Source: a virus
Direction: 5' to 3' (one strand)
Virus record (IMG/VR): IMGVR_UViG_3300025727_000050
Coordinates: 1-24,975 of that record
Length of the DNA: 24,975 bases
The notes beneath the pieces were generated by a model. It had not been told where the DNA came from, did not search any database, and saw only the letters and a program-made list of their open reading frames with translations. This document shows, one piece after another, positions 14,465-21,287 of the stretch. Position numbers and translations under genes: made by a program. Numbering within the stretch: the stretch's first letter is position 1; each line of letters begins with the position of its first letter.

Positions 14465-15130
14465 ATGAAAATAACTAAAACACAAATAAAACAAATAATC
14501 AGAAATGAAATAAAATCTATATCATTAAAAAAAGAAGCTGAAATTGGGAGATCATCTATAACTGTATATAAAACACCCAAGGCATTCAGTAAATCAACTA
14601 AAAATGCCATGGATATAGATAAAGAAGATGATGACGTGGAAGAATCAATTGCAGCACAATTTAGAAAAAGAAAATTTCGTGGACTTGGTAGACCAATAAA
14701 GGTAGGATTAAATGAAGATACAAGTCCAGAACAATTATTAAAACAATTGGGATCTGAATTAAAGAGGCACGATTGGTGGTATATGATGTCTGATGATCAT
14801 AGATATTATGTAAATGGTACAAGACATATGGATACTATAAGAAAAATAATTGGAATGGTAAATAAAGCAGGACAAAGTAAAAGTGGTGAAAAATTATGGA
14901 ATAAACTCGCACCTAAACCATTCCACGGAAATTATCCAAGTGATTTAAAAGAGACTATTAATGAAAGAGTGGCAAGTCCATTTTCTGAACATTTAAGAAA
15001 TGCACAAGATGAAATTGAATATATGATTTCAGAGCACGGAGAGGCAGAAGGTGAGGGAGTTTATTCAAACCCAGCTATGGCAATAAAATTACTTATGATA
15101 GCACAGAAATCATTATCCAAAATTAAATAA
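14465..15130 (+). CDS. Capsid-core protein with MKITKTQ leader and two internal cleavage-type sites
   Basis: 221 residues from ATG 14465; an upstream GTG at 14453 lies inside the previous gene and would spoil the leader, so I reject it. MKITKTQIKQIIRNEIKSIS is the usual leader, but a clean xE site is less obvious here. Internal sites VGLNE and ETINE divide the protein into three parts: about 1-86 (contains TVYKTPKAFSKS and FRKRKFRGLGRP), a middle tryptophan-rich module (RHDWWYMMSDDHRYYVNG) and a C-terminal helical module (SEHLRNAQDEIEYMIS). It thus has the same polyprotein plan on a smaller scale. Confidence 0.65.
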   Translation: MKITKTQIKQIIRNEIKSISLKKEAEIGRSSITVYKTPKAFSKSTKNAMDIDKEDDDVEESIAAQFRKRKFRGLGRPIKVGLNEDTSPEQLLKQLGSELKRHDWWYMMSDDHRYYVNGTRHMDTIRKIIGMVNKAGQSKSGEKLWNKLAPKPFHGNYPSDLKETINERVASPFSEHLRNAQDEIEYMISEHGEAEGEGVYSNPAMAIKLLMIAQKSLSKIK

Positions 15131-15133
15131 TTA

Positions 15134-15143
15134 TATATTTATA
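15134..15143 (+). promoter_or_regulatory. Candidate late promoter motif TATATTTATA
   Basis: This is the same 10-mer as at 6040 and 17344, placed 22 bases before the 15166 start in a 35-base intergenic gap. It supports a separate transcript start for the core protein and bS21 genes. It is not proven. Confidence 0.35.
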
Positions 15144-15165
15144 ATTGATATAGGAGAAAATAATC

Positions 15166-15804
15166 ATGAGAAAAAAGAAAAAATTAAACGAAGCAATAGG
15201 TGGAATGGTATCCCGTTCAGCATTTGGTGGACTATACAAAAATGTTCCAACTTCAACTTCATTAAAATCAATAGTAGAAGATATTTACGGACAGGATCAA
15301 AAATTTGACGCAAATGGATTTATGAGTGAAGTCTCTAAATTTAACACTTATGGTGTCCAAATTCATAGAGAAGGAAATCTTAAAGAATTAGCAGTAAAAC
15401 TTTCCAGACTTGCAGAAACAGCAAAACAACACACTCTACAAGAAACTGATGACTGGTTCGATAAGGTTACTGTATCCAGAAATATGAAAGAACTAACAGG
15501 TCTTTCAGGTCAGTTTAAAAAGGTGGCAAGTGAAGCACAATCTCTACAAGAAAGAATGAGTGGTCTATATGAAGACATGGGCCACATTCTTGGTAGATAT
15601 TATGAAATTAATGAAGATTGTGATGGTGACCATGATAACTTAGACGAAATAGATTCAGTCAAAGAGGGAACGTATCAGGTCTTTTTTAATTCTGCAATGA
15701 AAAAATTTGGAGTATCTTCACCAGATGAATTAGATGATGAAGAAAAAGTGAAATTTTTTAATTACGTGGATAAAAACTATTCTGCAGAAAACGAAACAGA
15801 TTAA
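15166..15804 (+). CDS. Putative prohead core / head-internal protein
   Basis: 212 residues, ATG 15166 with AGGAG at 15152-15156. The leader is very short, MRKKKKLNE, then AIGGMVSRSAFGGLYKN. This LNE site followed by an A-rich/G-rich start resembles core proteins of marine T4-like phages. The middle (about 60-150) is helical coiled coil with many ExLxxR repeats. After YEINEDCDGDHDNLDEIDSV and VKE comes a C-terminal unit, FFNSAMKKFGVSSPDELDDE, then EEKVKFFNYVDKNY. I recognise this unit as a recurrent C-terminal module on many phage proteins. A role in core assembly is inferred. Confidence 0.65.
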   Translation: MRKKKKLNEAIGGMVSRSAFGGLYKNVPTSTSLKSIVEDIYGQDQKFDANGFMSEVSKFNTYGVQIHREGNLKELAVKLSRLAETAKQHTLQETDDWFDKVTVSRNMKELTGLSGQFKKVASEAQSLQERMSGLYEDMGHILGRYYEINEDCDGDHDNLDEIDSVKEGTYQVFFNSAMKKFGVSSPDELDDEEKVKFFNYVDKNYSAENETD

Positions 15805-15824
15805 AACATCATAAGAGGTAATAA

Positions 15825-16091
15825 ATGTTACAAGTAAAAGTAAAGAATAACAACGTAGAATACGCACTGCGATTATTAAAACGTAAAGTAAAAGAAAGTG
15901 GTCTATTGATAGAATTAAGAGAAAGAGAATACTACAAAAAACCATCCGCAAAAAGAGCAGCACAGAAAAAATTAGGTAAAGTTCGTAATTGGATGGCCCA
16001 ACAAAAATTAAATCCAGATTGGTGTGGAGAACCACCCACAAGTGGATTAAAAGAAAAAATTAAAAAAGAAAAAATACTTTATAAAAAATAA
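15825..16091 (+). CDS. rpsU: Phage-encoded ribosomal protein bS21 homologue
   Basis: 88 residues. Residues 1-55 match the bS21 family closely: VKVKNNNVEYALRLLKRKV, ESGLLIELREREYYKKPSAK and RAAQKKLGKVR line up with the cellular pattern (ALRRFKRxxEKAGVLxExRRREFYEKPT). It keeps the basic helices that contact 16S rRNA near the anti-Shine-Dalgarno end. A C-terminal extension (about 56-88, WMAQQKLNPDWCGEPPTSG then Lys-rich) is unlike the bacterial protein. Phage-borne bS21 is known from metagenomic and cultured phages and is thought to enter host ribosomes and favour phage mRNAs. Here it closes the head-core operon, directly before a terminator. RBS AGAGGT at 15813-15818. Confidence 0.88.
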   Translation: MLQVKVKNNNVEYALRLLKRKVKESGLLIELREREYYKKPSAKRAAQKKLGKVRNWMAQQKLNPDWCGEPPTSGLKEKIKKEKILYKK

Positions 16092-16126
16092 TGGAATACT
16101 AAAATAAAAATAATTAGATAATACCA

Positions 16127-16152
16127 GGGAAGTGTAAAAACTTCCCTTTTTT
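16127..16152 (+). terminator. Rho-independent terminator after the bS21 gene
   Basis: GGGAAG (16127-16132), loop TGTAAAAA, CTTCCC (16141-16146) and a run of six T. It lies 35 bases after the bS21 stop and ends the head-core transcription unit. Confidence 0.8.
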
Positions 16153-16245
16153 ATTTCAAAATATGGCGTAGATAATGTAGCAAAGACAGATAAAGTTAAG
16201 AAATTCCTATCTGAAAGAAAAGTATCTGAAAATACTAAAAGTAAA
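16138..16245 (+). pseudogene. Decayed 5' part of the downstream homing endonuclease
   Basis: The frame of the 16246 gene is open back to 16138 and reads ISKYGVDNVAKTDKVKKFLS then ERKVSENTKSK. The KYGVDN...K...K phrase is typical of the N-terminal part of this homing endonuclease class. No ATG, GTG or TTG start is available before 16246, and the stretch begins inside the bS21 terminator, so the true 5' end seems lost. Confidence 0.55.
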
Positions 16246-17325
16246 ATGAGAAATGCTCAATTTAAAAATACATGGAATGGAATAATTAACAATAGATTCA
16301 ATGATGAGGTGGTTATATTAGACGAGAACGATGCATCTTTTAGGGGTGTGGATAGTACATATAAATTTAAATGCACAGTCTGTAAGGGTGAATTTGATAG
16401 TAATTTGATTTGCAAACAAATCCCGAGATGTTTAAAATGCTATCCATTAAAATCTGGTCAATCTAAAGGTGAAAATGAAATAGTCATTTTTTTAAAAAGA
16501 GAAATTCCAAACATAAAAGTTATACAGCGGGATAGGATATTATTATGTGGGAAGGAAGTAGATATTTATTTACCAGATTATAATATAGCAATAGAATTTA
16601 ATGGGATTTACTATCACGGTGAAAAATTTGGAAAATATAAAAATTACCACTTGGATAAGACGAAATTATGCAATAAAATTGGAGTAGATTTGATCCATAT
16701 ATTTGATATTGAATGGAATGATAAACGGGATATTGTTAAGTCGTTATTATTGAATAGGTTGAATAATACAAAACGAGTGATATATGCTCGCAAATGTAAA
16801 ATAAAACAGCTATCTTCTACAGAATCTAATAATTTTTTAATGAAAAATCATTTACAAGGCATAGCAAAATCCTCAGTAAAATATGGGTTATATTATGAAA
16901 ATGAGTTAGTATCTGTAATGACATTTTCAAAATCAAGATATTCAAAAAAATATAATTATGAAATTGTTAGAATGGCAAATAAATTAAACACTTCTGTTGT
17001 AGGTGGATTTCAAAAACTTTTTAAAGTATTTAATACTGAAATATTAAAAGATACTGAATCGGTAGTATCATATAGTGATATAAGATTTTTTACTGGATCA
17101 ATTTACGAAAAATTGAAATTTAGTTTTTTACATAAATCAAGTCCAAATTATTTTTACCGAAAGTCTCATAATTTATATTCCAGACTTCAATTTCAAAAAC
17201 ATAAATTAAAATTAAAATTAAAAACTTTTGACGATAAATTAACCGAATGGCAAAATATGAAAATAAATGGATATGACCGTATATGGGACTGTGGAAACAA
17301 TACATTTATTTTCCAACCAAAATGA
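16246..17325 (+). CDS. Homing endonuclease with zinc ribbon and PD-(D/E)XK/Vsr-like nuclease core, 5'-truncated
   Basis: 359 residues from ATG 16246. A zinc ribbon (C43/C46 and C62/C65) precedes the nuclease core GENEIVIFLKREIPNIKVI ... GKEVDIYLPDYNIAIEFNGI, YYHGEKFG ... HLDKTKLCNKIGVDLIHIFD. Probable catalytic residues are E104/D106 and E117. A long C-terminal half (about 175-359, VIYARKCKIKQLS ... GLYYENELVSVMTFSKSRYS) is a conserved accessory domain in such phage nucleases. No RBS is visible before the ATG, and homologous coding continues upstream without a start, so expression is doubtful. It separates bS21 from the scaffold gene, a typical mobile-gene position. Confidence 0.75.
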   Translation: MRNAQFKNTWNGIINNRFNDEVVILDENDASFRGVDSTYKFKCTVCKGEFDSNLICKQIPRCLKCYPLKSGQSKGENEIVIFLKREIPNIKVIQRDRILLCGKEVDIYLPDYNIAIEFNGIYYHGEKFGKYKNYHLDKTKLCNKIGVDLIHIFDIEWNDKRDIVKSLLLNRLNNTKRVIYARKCKIKQLSSTESNNFLMKNHLQGIAKSSVKYGLYYENELVSVMTFSKSRYSKKYNYEIVRMANKLNTSVVGGFQKLFKVFNTEILKDTESVVSYSDIRFFTGSIYEKLKFSFLHKSSPNYFYRKSHNLYSRLQFQKHKLKLKLKTFDDKLTEWQNMKINGYDRIWDCGNNTFIFQPK

Positions 17326-17335
17326 TTGGTTTTTT
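17315..17335 (+). terminator. Terminator overlapping the endonuclease stop codon
   Basis: AACCAA (17315-17320), loop AATGA containing the TGA stop, TTGGTT (17326-17331) and T run. It is a small but well-formed hairpin that would isolate the endonuclease from the scaffold gene. Confidence 0.6.
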
Positions 17336-17343
17336 AAAAACCT

Positions 17344-17490
17344 TATATTTATAGTTATAACAAAATACATCATTCAATCGAATATGATGTACCTGATAAT
17401 GTAAACCACATTAAAGTTCCTAATAACTTTATTAAATCCAAAAAATACATAATGTAATTTGATTTGTCATAACGGCAAATTATATTTATT
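17344..17490 (+). promoter_or_regulatory. Intergenic region with two candidate late promoter boxes before the scaffold gene
   Basis: TATATTTATA at 17344-17353 and TATATTTATT at 17481-17490; the second is 20 bases before the scaffold ATG and the better placed. Between them is a short open stretch (17338 to about 17457) with no start codon, possibly a gene remnant. I see nothing else in this 184-base gap. Confidence 0.4.
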
Positions 17491-17509
17491 TTATATAGGA
17501 GAAATAATA

Positions 17510-18793
17510 ATGGATGACTTATTAAAAGACGCAATAGCAGACGCTAAAGCAGTTAGAGAAACAGCACTTGCAAACGCTAAAATCGCTCTTGAAGAAGCTT
17601 TCACTCCTCGTATCCAATCAATGCTTTCACAGAAGATTCAATCTGAAATGGAAGGTGAAGAAGAAGTAGATGGTGAAGAACCTGAAGCAGAAGAAGCACC
17701 AGAAATCGCAGTTGAACCTGAAGTGGGTGAACCAGAAGCAGAATTTGCAGAAGACGACATTGACCCAACTGATGAATTTTCAGAAGAACCAGCAGGTGAA
17801 GAACCCGCAGGTGAAGAAGAATTTGAAGTTGAAGAAGATGAAGAATTTGGTGAAGAACCTGTAGCAGATGAAGCAGAAGGTGATGTAATTGAAATTAACG
17901 GTGTTAAATATGCACCAATAGTTTCTGAGGAAGATGAAGAAGCATTAGACGAACCTGAATTTGAAGAAGACGGTGAGGAAGATGAACTTGATCTTGAAGC
18001 AATTCTTCGTGAATTGGAAGATGATGAAGAAGAACTCGAAGAAGAATATCACGAAGGTGAAACCGGTGACGGTCTTGATTCTTCTGAAGTTGAAACAGCT
18101 GATGAGGCTGAATTGGCAGAGGACTTACAGGATTCTTCCGGGATTGGAGCAGGAGATAACAAAGTTGATGACGATTCAAATGACTCATCTGATACAGGGG
18201 CACAAGGCCCTGAAGGTGAAGGCAGTGATGCTGAAGCTGGTAAAGAAGATGATAACCTTGAAGTAGTTGATGACTTAGTTGAAGTCAATGGTGTTAAATA
18301 CTCACCTATATCTGAAGATGATGAATATGATGAAGAAGACATTGACCTTGAAGAAATCTTGAGAGCACTTTCAGAAGGTGATGATGAGGCTGAAGAAGAA
18401 GAATCAGCAGTAGCTGAACTTAAATCAGTCAAATCTGATCTTAAAGAGCATCGCGATGTAGTTAAGTATCTACGTAGTAAATTGAATGAAGTAAATTTAC
18501 TTAATGCTAAACTTTTGTTTACTAACAAATTATTCCGTTCATACGGTTTAAATAATAATCAAAAGTTAAAAGTAGTAGAAACTTTCGACAGAGCAAGGAA
18601 CCTTAGAGAAGTTAAGTTGGTATTTTCAACATTAGCAGAATCTTTCGGTAACACGCCAAGCAAGACAACAATTAAAGAGAGTAAAGGCTCAGCTTCTAAA
18701 GCAGTAGCTTCTACCAAACCTAAATCCAAAAAAGTAATTGGTGAGGGATTTGATATGAAGAAACGTTTCCAGAAGTTAGCTAATATTCTGTAA
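17510..18793 (+). CDS. gp22: Prohead scaffolding core protein (T4 gp22-like), acidic, internally duplicated
   Basis: 427 residues from ATG 17510 (AGGAG at 17497-17501); an upstream frame start at 17459 is ignored because it lacks an RBS. The N-terminal helix (1-50, LLKDAIADAKAVRETALANA) and C-terminal helical part (about 300-427, including YLRSKLNEVNLLNAKLLFTN) are typical of T4-like scaffold proteins. The middle 250 residues are extremely rich in Glu/Asp. Two units in the acidic part resemble each other: VIEINGVKYAPIVSEEDE ... LDLEAILRELEDD (126-173) and LVEVNGVKYSPISEDDE ... IDLEEILRALSEGD (257-290). Candidate gp21 sites include KLNE (324-327) and the IGE near 410. Its position just before the capsid gene matches T4. 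Confidence 0.9.
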   Translation: MDDLLKDAIADAKAVRETALANAKIALEEAFTPRIQSMLSQKIQSEMEGEEEVDGEEPEAEEAPEIAVEPEVGEPEAEFAEDDIDPTDEFSEEPAGEEPAGEEEFEVEEDEEFGEEPVADEAEGDVIEINGVKYAPIVSEEDEEALDEPEFEEDGEEDELDLEAILRELEDDEEELEEEYHEGETGDGLDSSEVETADEAELAEDLQDSSGIGAGDNKVDDDSNDSSDTGAQGPEGEGSDAEAGKEDDNLEVVDDLVEVNGVKYSPISEDDEYDEEDIDLEEILRALSEGDDEAEEEESAVAELKSVKSDLKEHRDVVKYLRSKLNEVNLLNAKLLFTNKLFRSYGLNNNQKLKVVETFDRARNLREVKLVFSTLAESFGNTPSKTTIKESKGSASKAVASTKPKSKKVIGEGFDMKKRFQKLANIL

Positions 18794-18833
18794 CTTATTA
18801 ATAACGTAAATTATTACGATTAGGAGAAAAAAA

Positions 18834-20474
18834 ATGGCAGACAATTTAACATCCATCGAGCAATTGATGGGTAGCTATGATTCCCAACGTAGTCGTTTAG
18901 CTGAAACCCAAAAGTTAGTCAGTAAGTGGGAACCTACTGGTTTACTTGAAGGAATCGACCAAGAAAATCAAATTCACGGAATGGCAGTTCTTCTTGAAAA
19001 CCAAGCTCGTCAGTTGATTGATGAATCATCAAAAACTGGTACAGCTTCGAATTCAGAAGAGTGGTCAGGTGTGGCGTTACCTTTGGTACGTCGTATCTTT
19101 GGTGAATTGGCAGCACAGGACTTTGTTTCTGTTCAACCAATGAACCTTCCAAGTGGACTTATTTTCTACCTTGATTTCAAATACGGTACAGCTCAAACAG
19201 CTCAACATACGTCAGGATTCGACATACACGGTAACACTTCAGCTTCCAACGCAGACGCAAGTGGTGGTTTATATGGTGCAGGTAAATTTGGATATTCAGT
19301 GAATGACCAGCAAGTTCTCGTTGTGAGTGCAAGCATAACCGCAGCTTCCGCTTCATGGAAAGAAGTTGAGTTCGAACCTTCATTGAGTTCGTCTATTGCA
19401 ACGACAGCATCTGATCAAATAGTTAAGTTCACTATTGAAAAGGCTGACATTAACGCAGCAGCCGATTGGGAAGGTATTCGTGCATTTACAGTAAGTGGTT
19501 CGGATGTTTCCGACTATTATCCAGCATATTCATATACCACAGGACCCTTAGCAACAGACGAAGCAGTCTTTTTTGTTAAGTGTACTAATGGTCAATTTGC
19601 TGGTACAGATGTAGGTATTGCATACCACAAAGCACCAACTGATATTACTCGTGGTGACTTTGAACAAAGTTCATTTACAACACCAGCTCCAAGTACTGCT
19701 GATGATGTAGATATTCCAGAAATTGACATTCAACTACGTTCAGTTAGCATCGTTGCTAAAACACGTAAATTGAAAGCAATTTGGACACCTGAGTTAGCTC
19801 AAGATCTTAACGCTTACCATAGTGTTGATGCAGAAGCAGAATTGACTTCAATGTTATCAGAATATATCTCAATGGAAATTGATTTAGAAATTCTTGATAT
19901 GTTGAAACAGAATGCAGACGCAAGAACAGAATACTGGTCAGCAAAAGTTGGTTTCGAGTTTAATTCAACTACTAACCTATTTAGTGAAGTAAGTGGTAAC
20001 TCCAATGCTTACACTAAAGGTGAATGGTTCCAGACACTTGGAAACAAACTACAAGCTGTAAGTAACACAATCCATCAGAAAACTCTACGTGGTGGTGCTA
20101 ATTTCATGGTGATTTCACCTGAAACAGCAACTATCATTGAAAGTATTCCTGGATACGCAGCAGACACAGACGGCGACGCAATGAAAAACTCTTACGCAAT
20201 GGGCGTACAGAAAGTAGGTGCGTTGAATAACAGATACACAGTTTATAAGAACCCTTATATGTTAGAAAATGACATTTTAATGGGATTCCGTGGAAGTAAC
20301 TTCCTCGAAACTGGAGCTGTATATGCACCGTATGTTCCGTTAATCATGACACCATTGGTTTACGATCCGGTTAACTTTACTCCCCGTAAGGGCGTAATGA
20401 CCAGATATGCTAAAAAAATGGTGAGGCCCGAATTTTACGGAAAAGTCATCGTCGCAGATGTCAATTACGTTTAA
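18834..20474 (+). CDS. gp23: Major capsid protein (T4 gp23-like)
   Basis: 546 residues; T4 gp23 has 521. The N-terminal region ends at a clear prohead-protease site, NQARQLIDE then SSKTG, with cleavage expected after E64; T4 gp23 is cut after residue 65. Conserved HK97-fold segments follow: EEWSGVALPLVRRIFGELAA, VQPMNLPSGLIFYLDFKYGT, IDIQLRSVSIVAKTRKLKAI, WTPELAQDLNAYHSVDAEAE, and near the end FTPRKGVMTRYAKKMVRPEF. Region about 120-270 is a Ser/Thr/Ala-rich insertion-type domain. AGGAG at 18822-18826. A small inverted repeat (CGTAA/TTACG, 18805-18818) lies just before the RBS. Confidence 0.97.
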   Translation: MADNLTSIEQLMGSYDSQRSRLAETQKLVSKWEPTGLLEGIDQENQIHGMAVLLENQARQLIDESSKTGTASNSEEWSGVALPLVRRIFGELAAQDFVSVQPMNLPSGLIFYLDFKYGTAQTAQHTSGFDIHGNTSASNADASGGLYGAGKFGYSVNDQQVLVVSASITAASASWKEVEFEPSLSSSIATTASDQIVKFTIEKADINAAADWEGIRAFTVSGSDVSDYYPAYSYTTGPLATDEAVFFVKCTNGQFAGTDVGIAYHKAPTDITRGDFEQSSFTTPAPSTADDVDIPEIDIQLRSVSIVAKTRKLKAIWTPELAQDLNAYHSVDAEAELTSMLSEYISMEIDLEILDMLKQNADARTEYWSAKVGFEFNSTTNLFSEVSGNSNAYTKGEWFQTLGNKLQAVSNTIHQKTLRGGANFMVISPETATIIESIPGYAADTDGDAMKNSYAMGVQKVGALNNRYTVYKNPYMLENDILMGFRGSNFLETGAVYAPYVPLIMTPLVYDPVNFTPRKGVMTRYAKKMVRPEFYGKVIVADVNYV

Positions 20475-20495
20475 TTCATAGCAGATTAAATAATG

Positions 20496-20524
20496 AAAAG
20501 GGGGAGTTTTTACTCCCCTTTTTT
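20496..20524 (+). terminator. Strong rho-independent terminator after the capsid gene
   Basis: GGGGAGT (20501-20507), loop TTTT, ACTCCCC (20512-20518), with A-rich left flank and a run of six T. It ends the scaffold/capsid transcript. Confidence 0.9.
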
Positions 20525-20568
20525 GTGCCTACTTGATACTTATTACTATACGAAAAGGAGTTATGACT

Positions 20569-21213
20569 ATGTATGAACTAAAATGTAGTAAATGCGATAC
20601 TATAAAAACTTATACGAATAAAAGGTCGTGGTATAATGCCAGACGATGCAAATCTCAATGTAAACCTTGCCAAAATAAAGAAAGTTCAACATATTGGAAG
20701 GGCAGGACAAAACCAAATTATCCAAAAAAGACAAATGGGAAAACTACAGATGGTGATTGGGATAGAAATTGTCCAGATTGCAATAAAGTATTGTATTATT
20801 CGTCAAAGTGGGGTAGAGATGATGCAGAACGAAATGGTAGAATTTGTAATCAATGTTCCGCTTACAAATATAAGAAATCTTGGAATAATGTAATAACAGA
20901 TGACCACATAAAGAAAATGCGAGCAACCAAAGCAGGTTTTACTTCATGGGAAGAATACAAACAGAAATATCCTTCCAAGAAAATGTATCAAAATGAAGTT
21001 AGACGATTAACCAGAAAACAACCTCTTCACATACTACCAAACTATTCAAAATTAGAAGAAAATTGGGGAAAAATGGGAGAAGATGGGGCTTACCAAATAG
21101 ACCATATAATTTCTATAAATAAGGGTTGGAAAGATATGATACCAGCCGAAGAAATAGCAAACATTACTAATTTACAGGTTATGAAATGGGAAGATAATTT
21201 ACGAAAACACTAA
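20569..21213 (+). CDS. HNH homing endonuclease with two zinc ribbons
   Basis: 214 residues from ATG 20569, chosen because AAGGAG (20555-20560) is 8 bases upstream; ATG 20563 is too close. Two CxxC pairs near the N-terminus (C6/C9 ... C31/C34) and a second set (CPDC, CNQC) form zinc ribbons. The C-terminus has the HNH core: YQIDHIISINKGWKDMIPAE, IANITNLQVMKWEDNLRKH (DH, then N, then N). Such HNH enzymes are common as free-standing mobile genes in T4-like phages. It stands between the capsid terminator and the promoter of the next region. Confidence 0.88.
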   Translation: MYELKCSKCDTIKTYTNKRSWYNARRCKSQCKPCQNKESSTYWKGRTKPNYPKKTNGKTTDGDWDRNCPDCNKVLYYSSKWGRDDAERNGRICNQCSAYKYKKSWNNVITDDHIKKMRATKAGFTSWEEYKQKYPSKKMYQNEVRRLTRKQPLHILPNYSKLEENWGKMGEDGAYQIDHIISINKGWKDMIPAEEIANITNLQVMKWEDNLRKH

Positions 21214-21250
21214 ATAGAGAAGATTTGTATCTTCTTGATAAATAAAATAC

Positions 21251-21279
21251 TTGACTTTCTCACTTTTATGTCGTAATAT
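21251..21279 (+). promoter_or_regulatory. Sigma70-like promoter
   Basis: TTGACT (21251-21256), 17-base spacer, TAATAT (21274-21279). The expected transcription start is about 21286, almost at the ATG 21288. The -35 context (acttgacttt) is shared with the two 52-bp promoter copies downstream. Confidence 0.7.
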
Positions 21280-21287
21280 CAAATATA

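Noticed and set aside
16092-17509. Group I or II intron carrying the endonuclease
   Set aside because: No split exon on either side: bS21 is complete with its own terminator and the scaffold gene is complete. I see no intron core structure.
17961-18266. Lys-rich frame inside the scaffold gene on the + strand
   Set aside because: Shifted reading of GAA-rich repeats (AAG, AAA); no RBS and low complexity.
18049-18528. 159-codon open frame on the minus strand, Ser-rich
   Set aside because: It is the antisense of the GAA/GAT-rich acidic scaffold gene; reversed Glu/Asp codons give Ser/Phe-rich frames. No RBS, and all real genes are on the + strand.
20636-20893. Overlapping + frame inside the HNH endonuclease
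   Set aside because: No RBS, unusual composition, and the HNH frame has strong family motifs.
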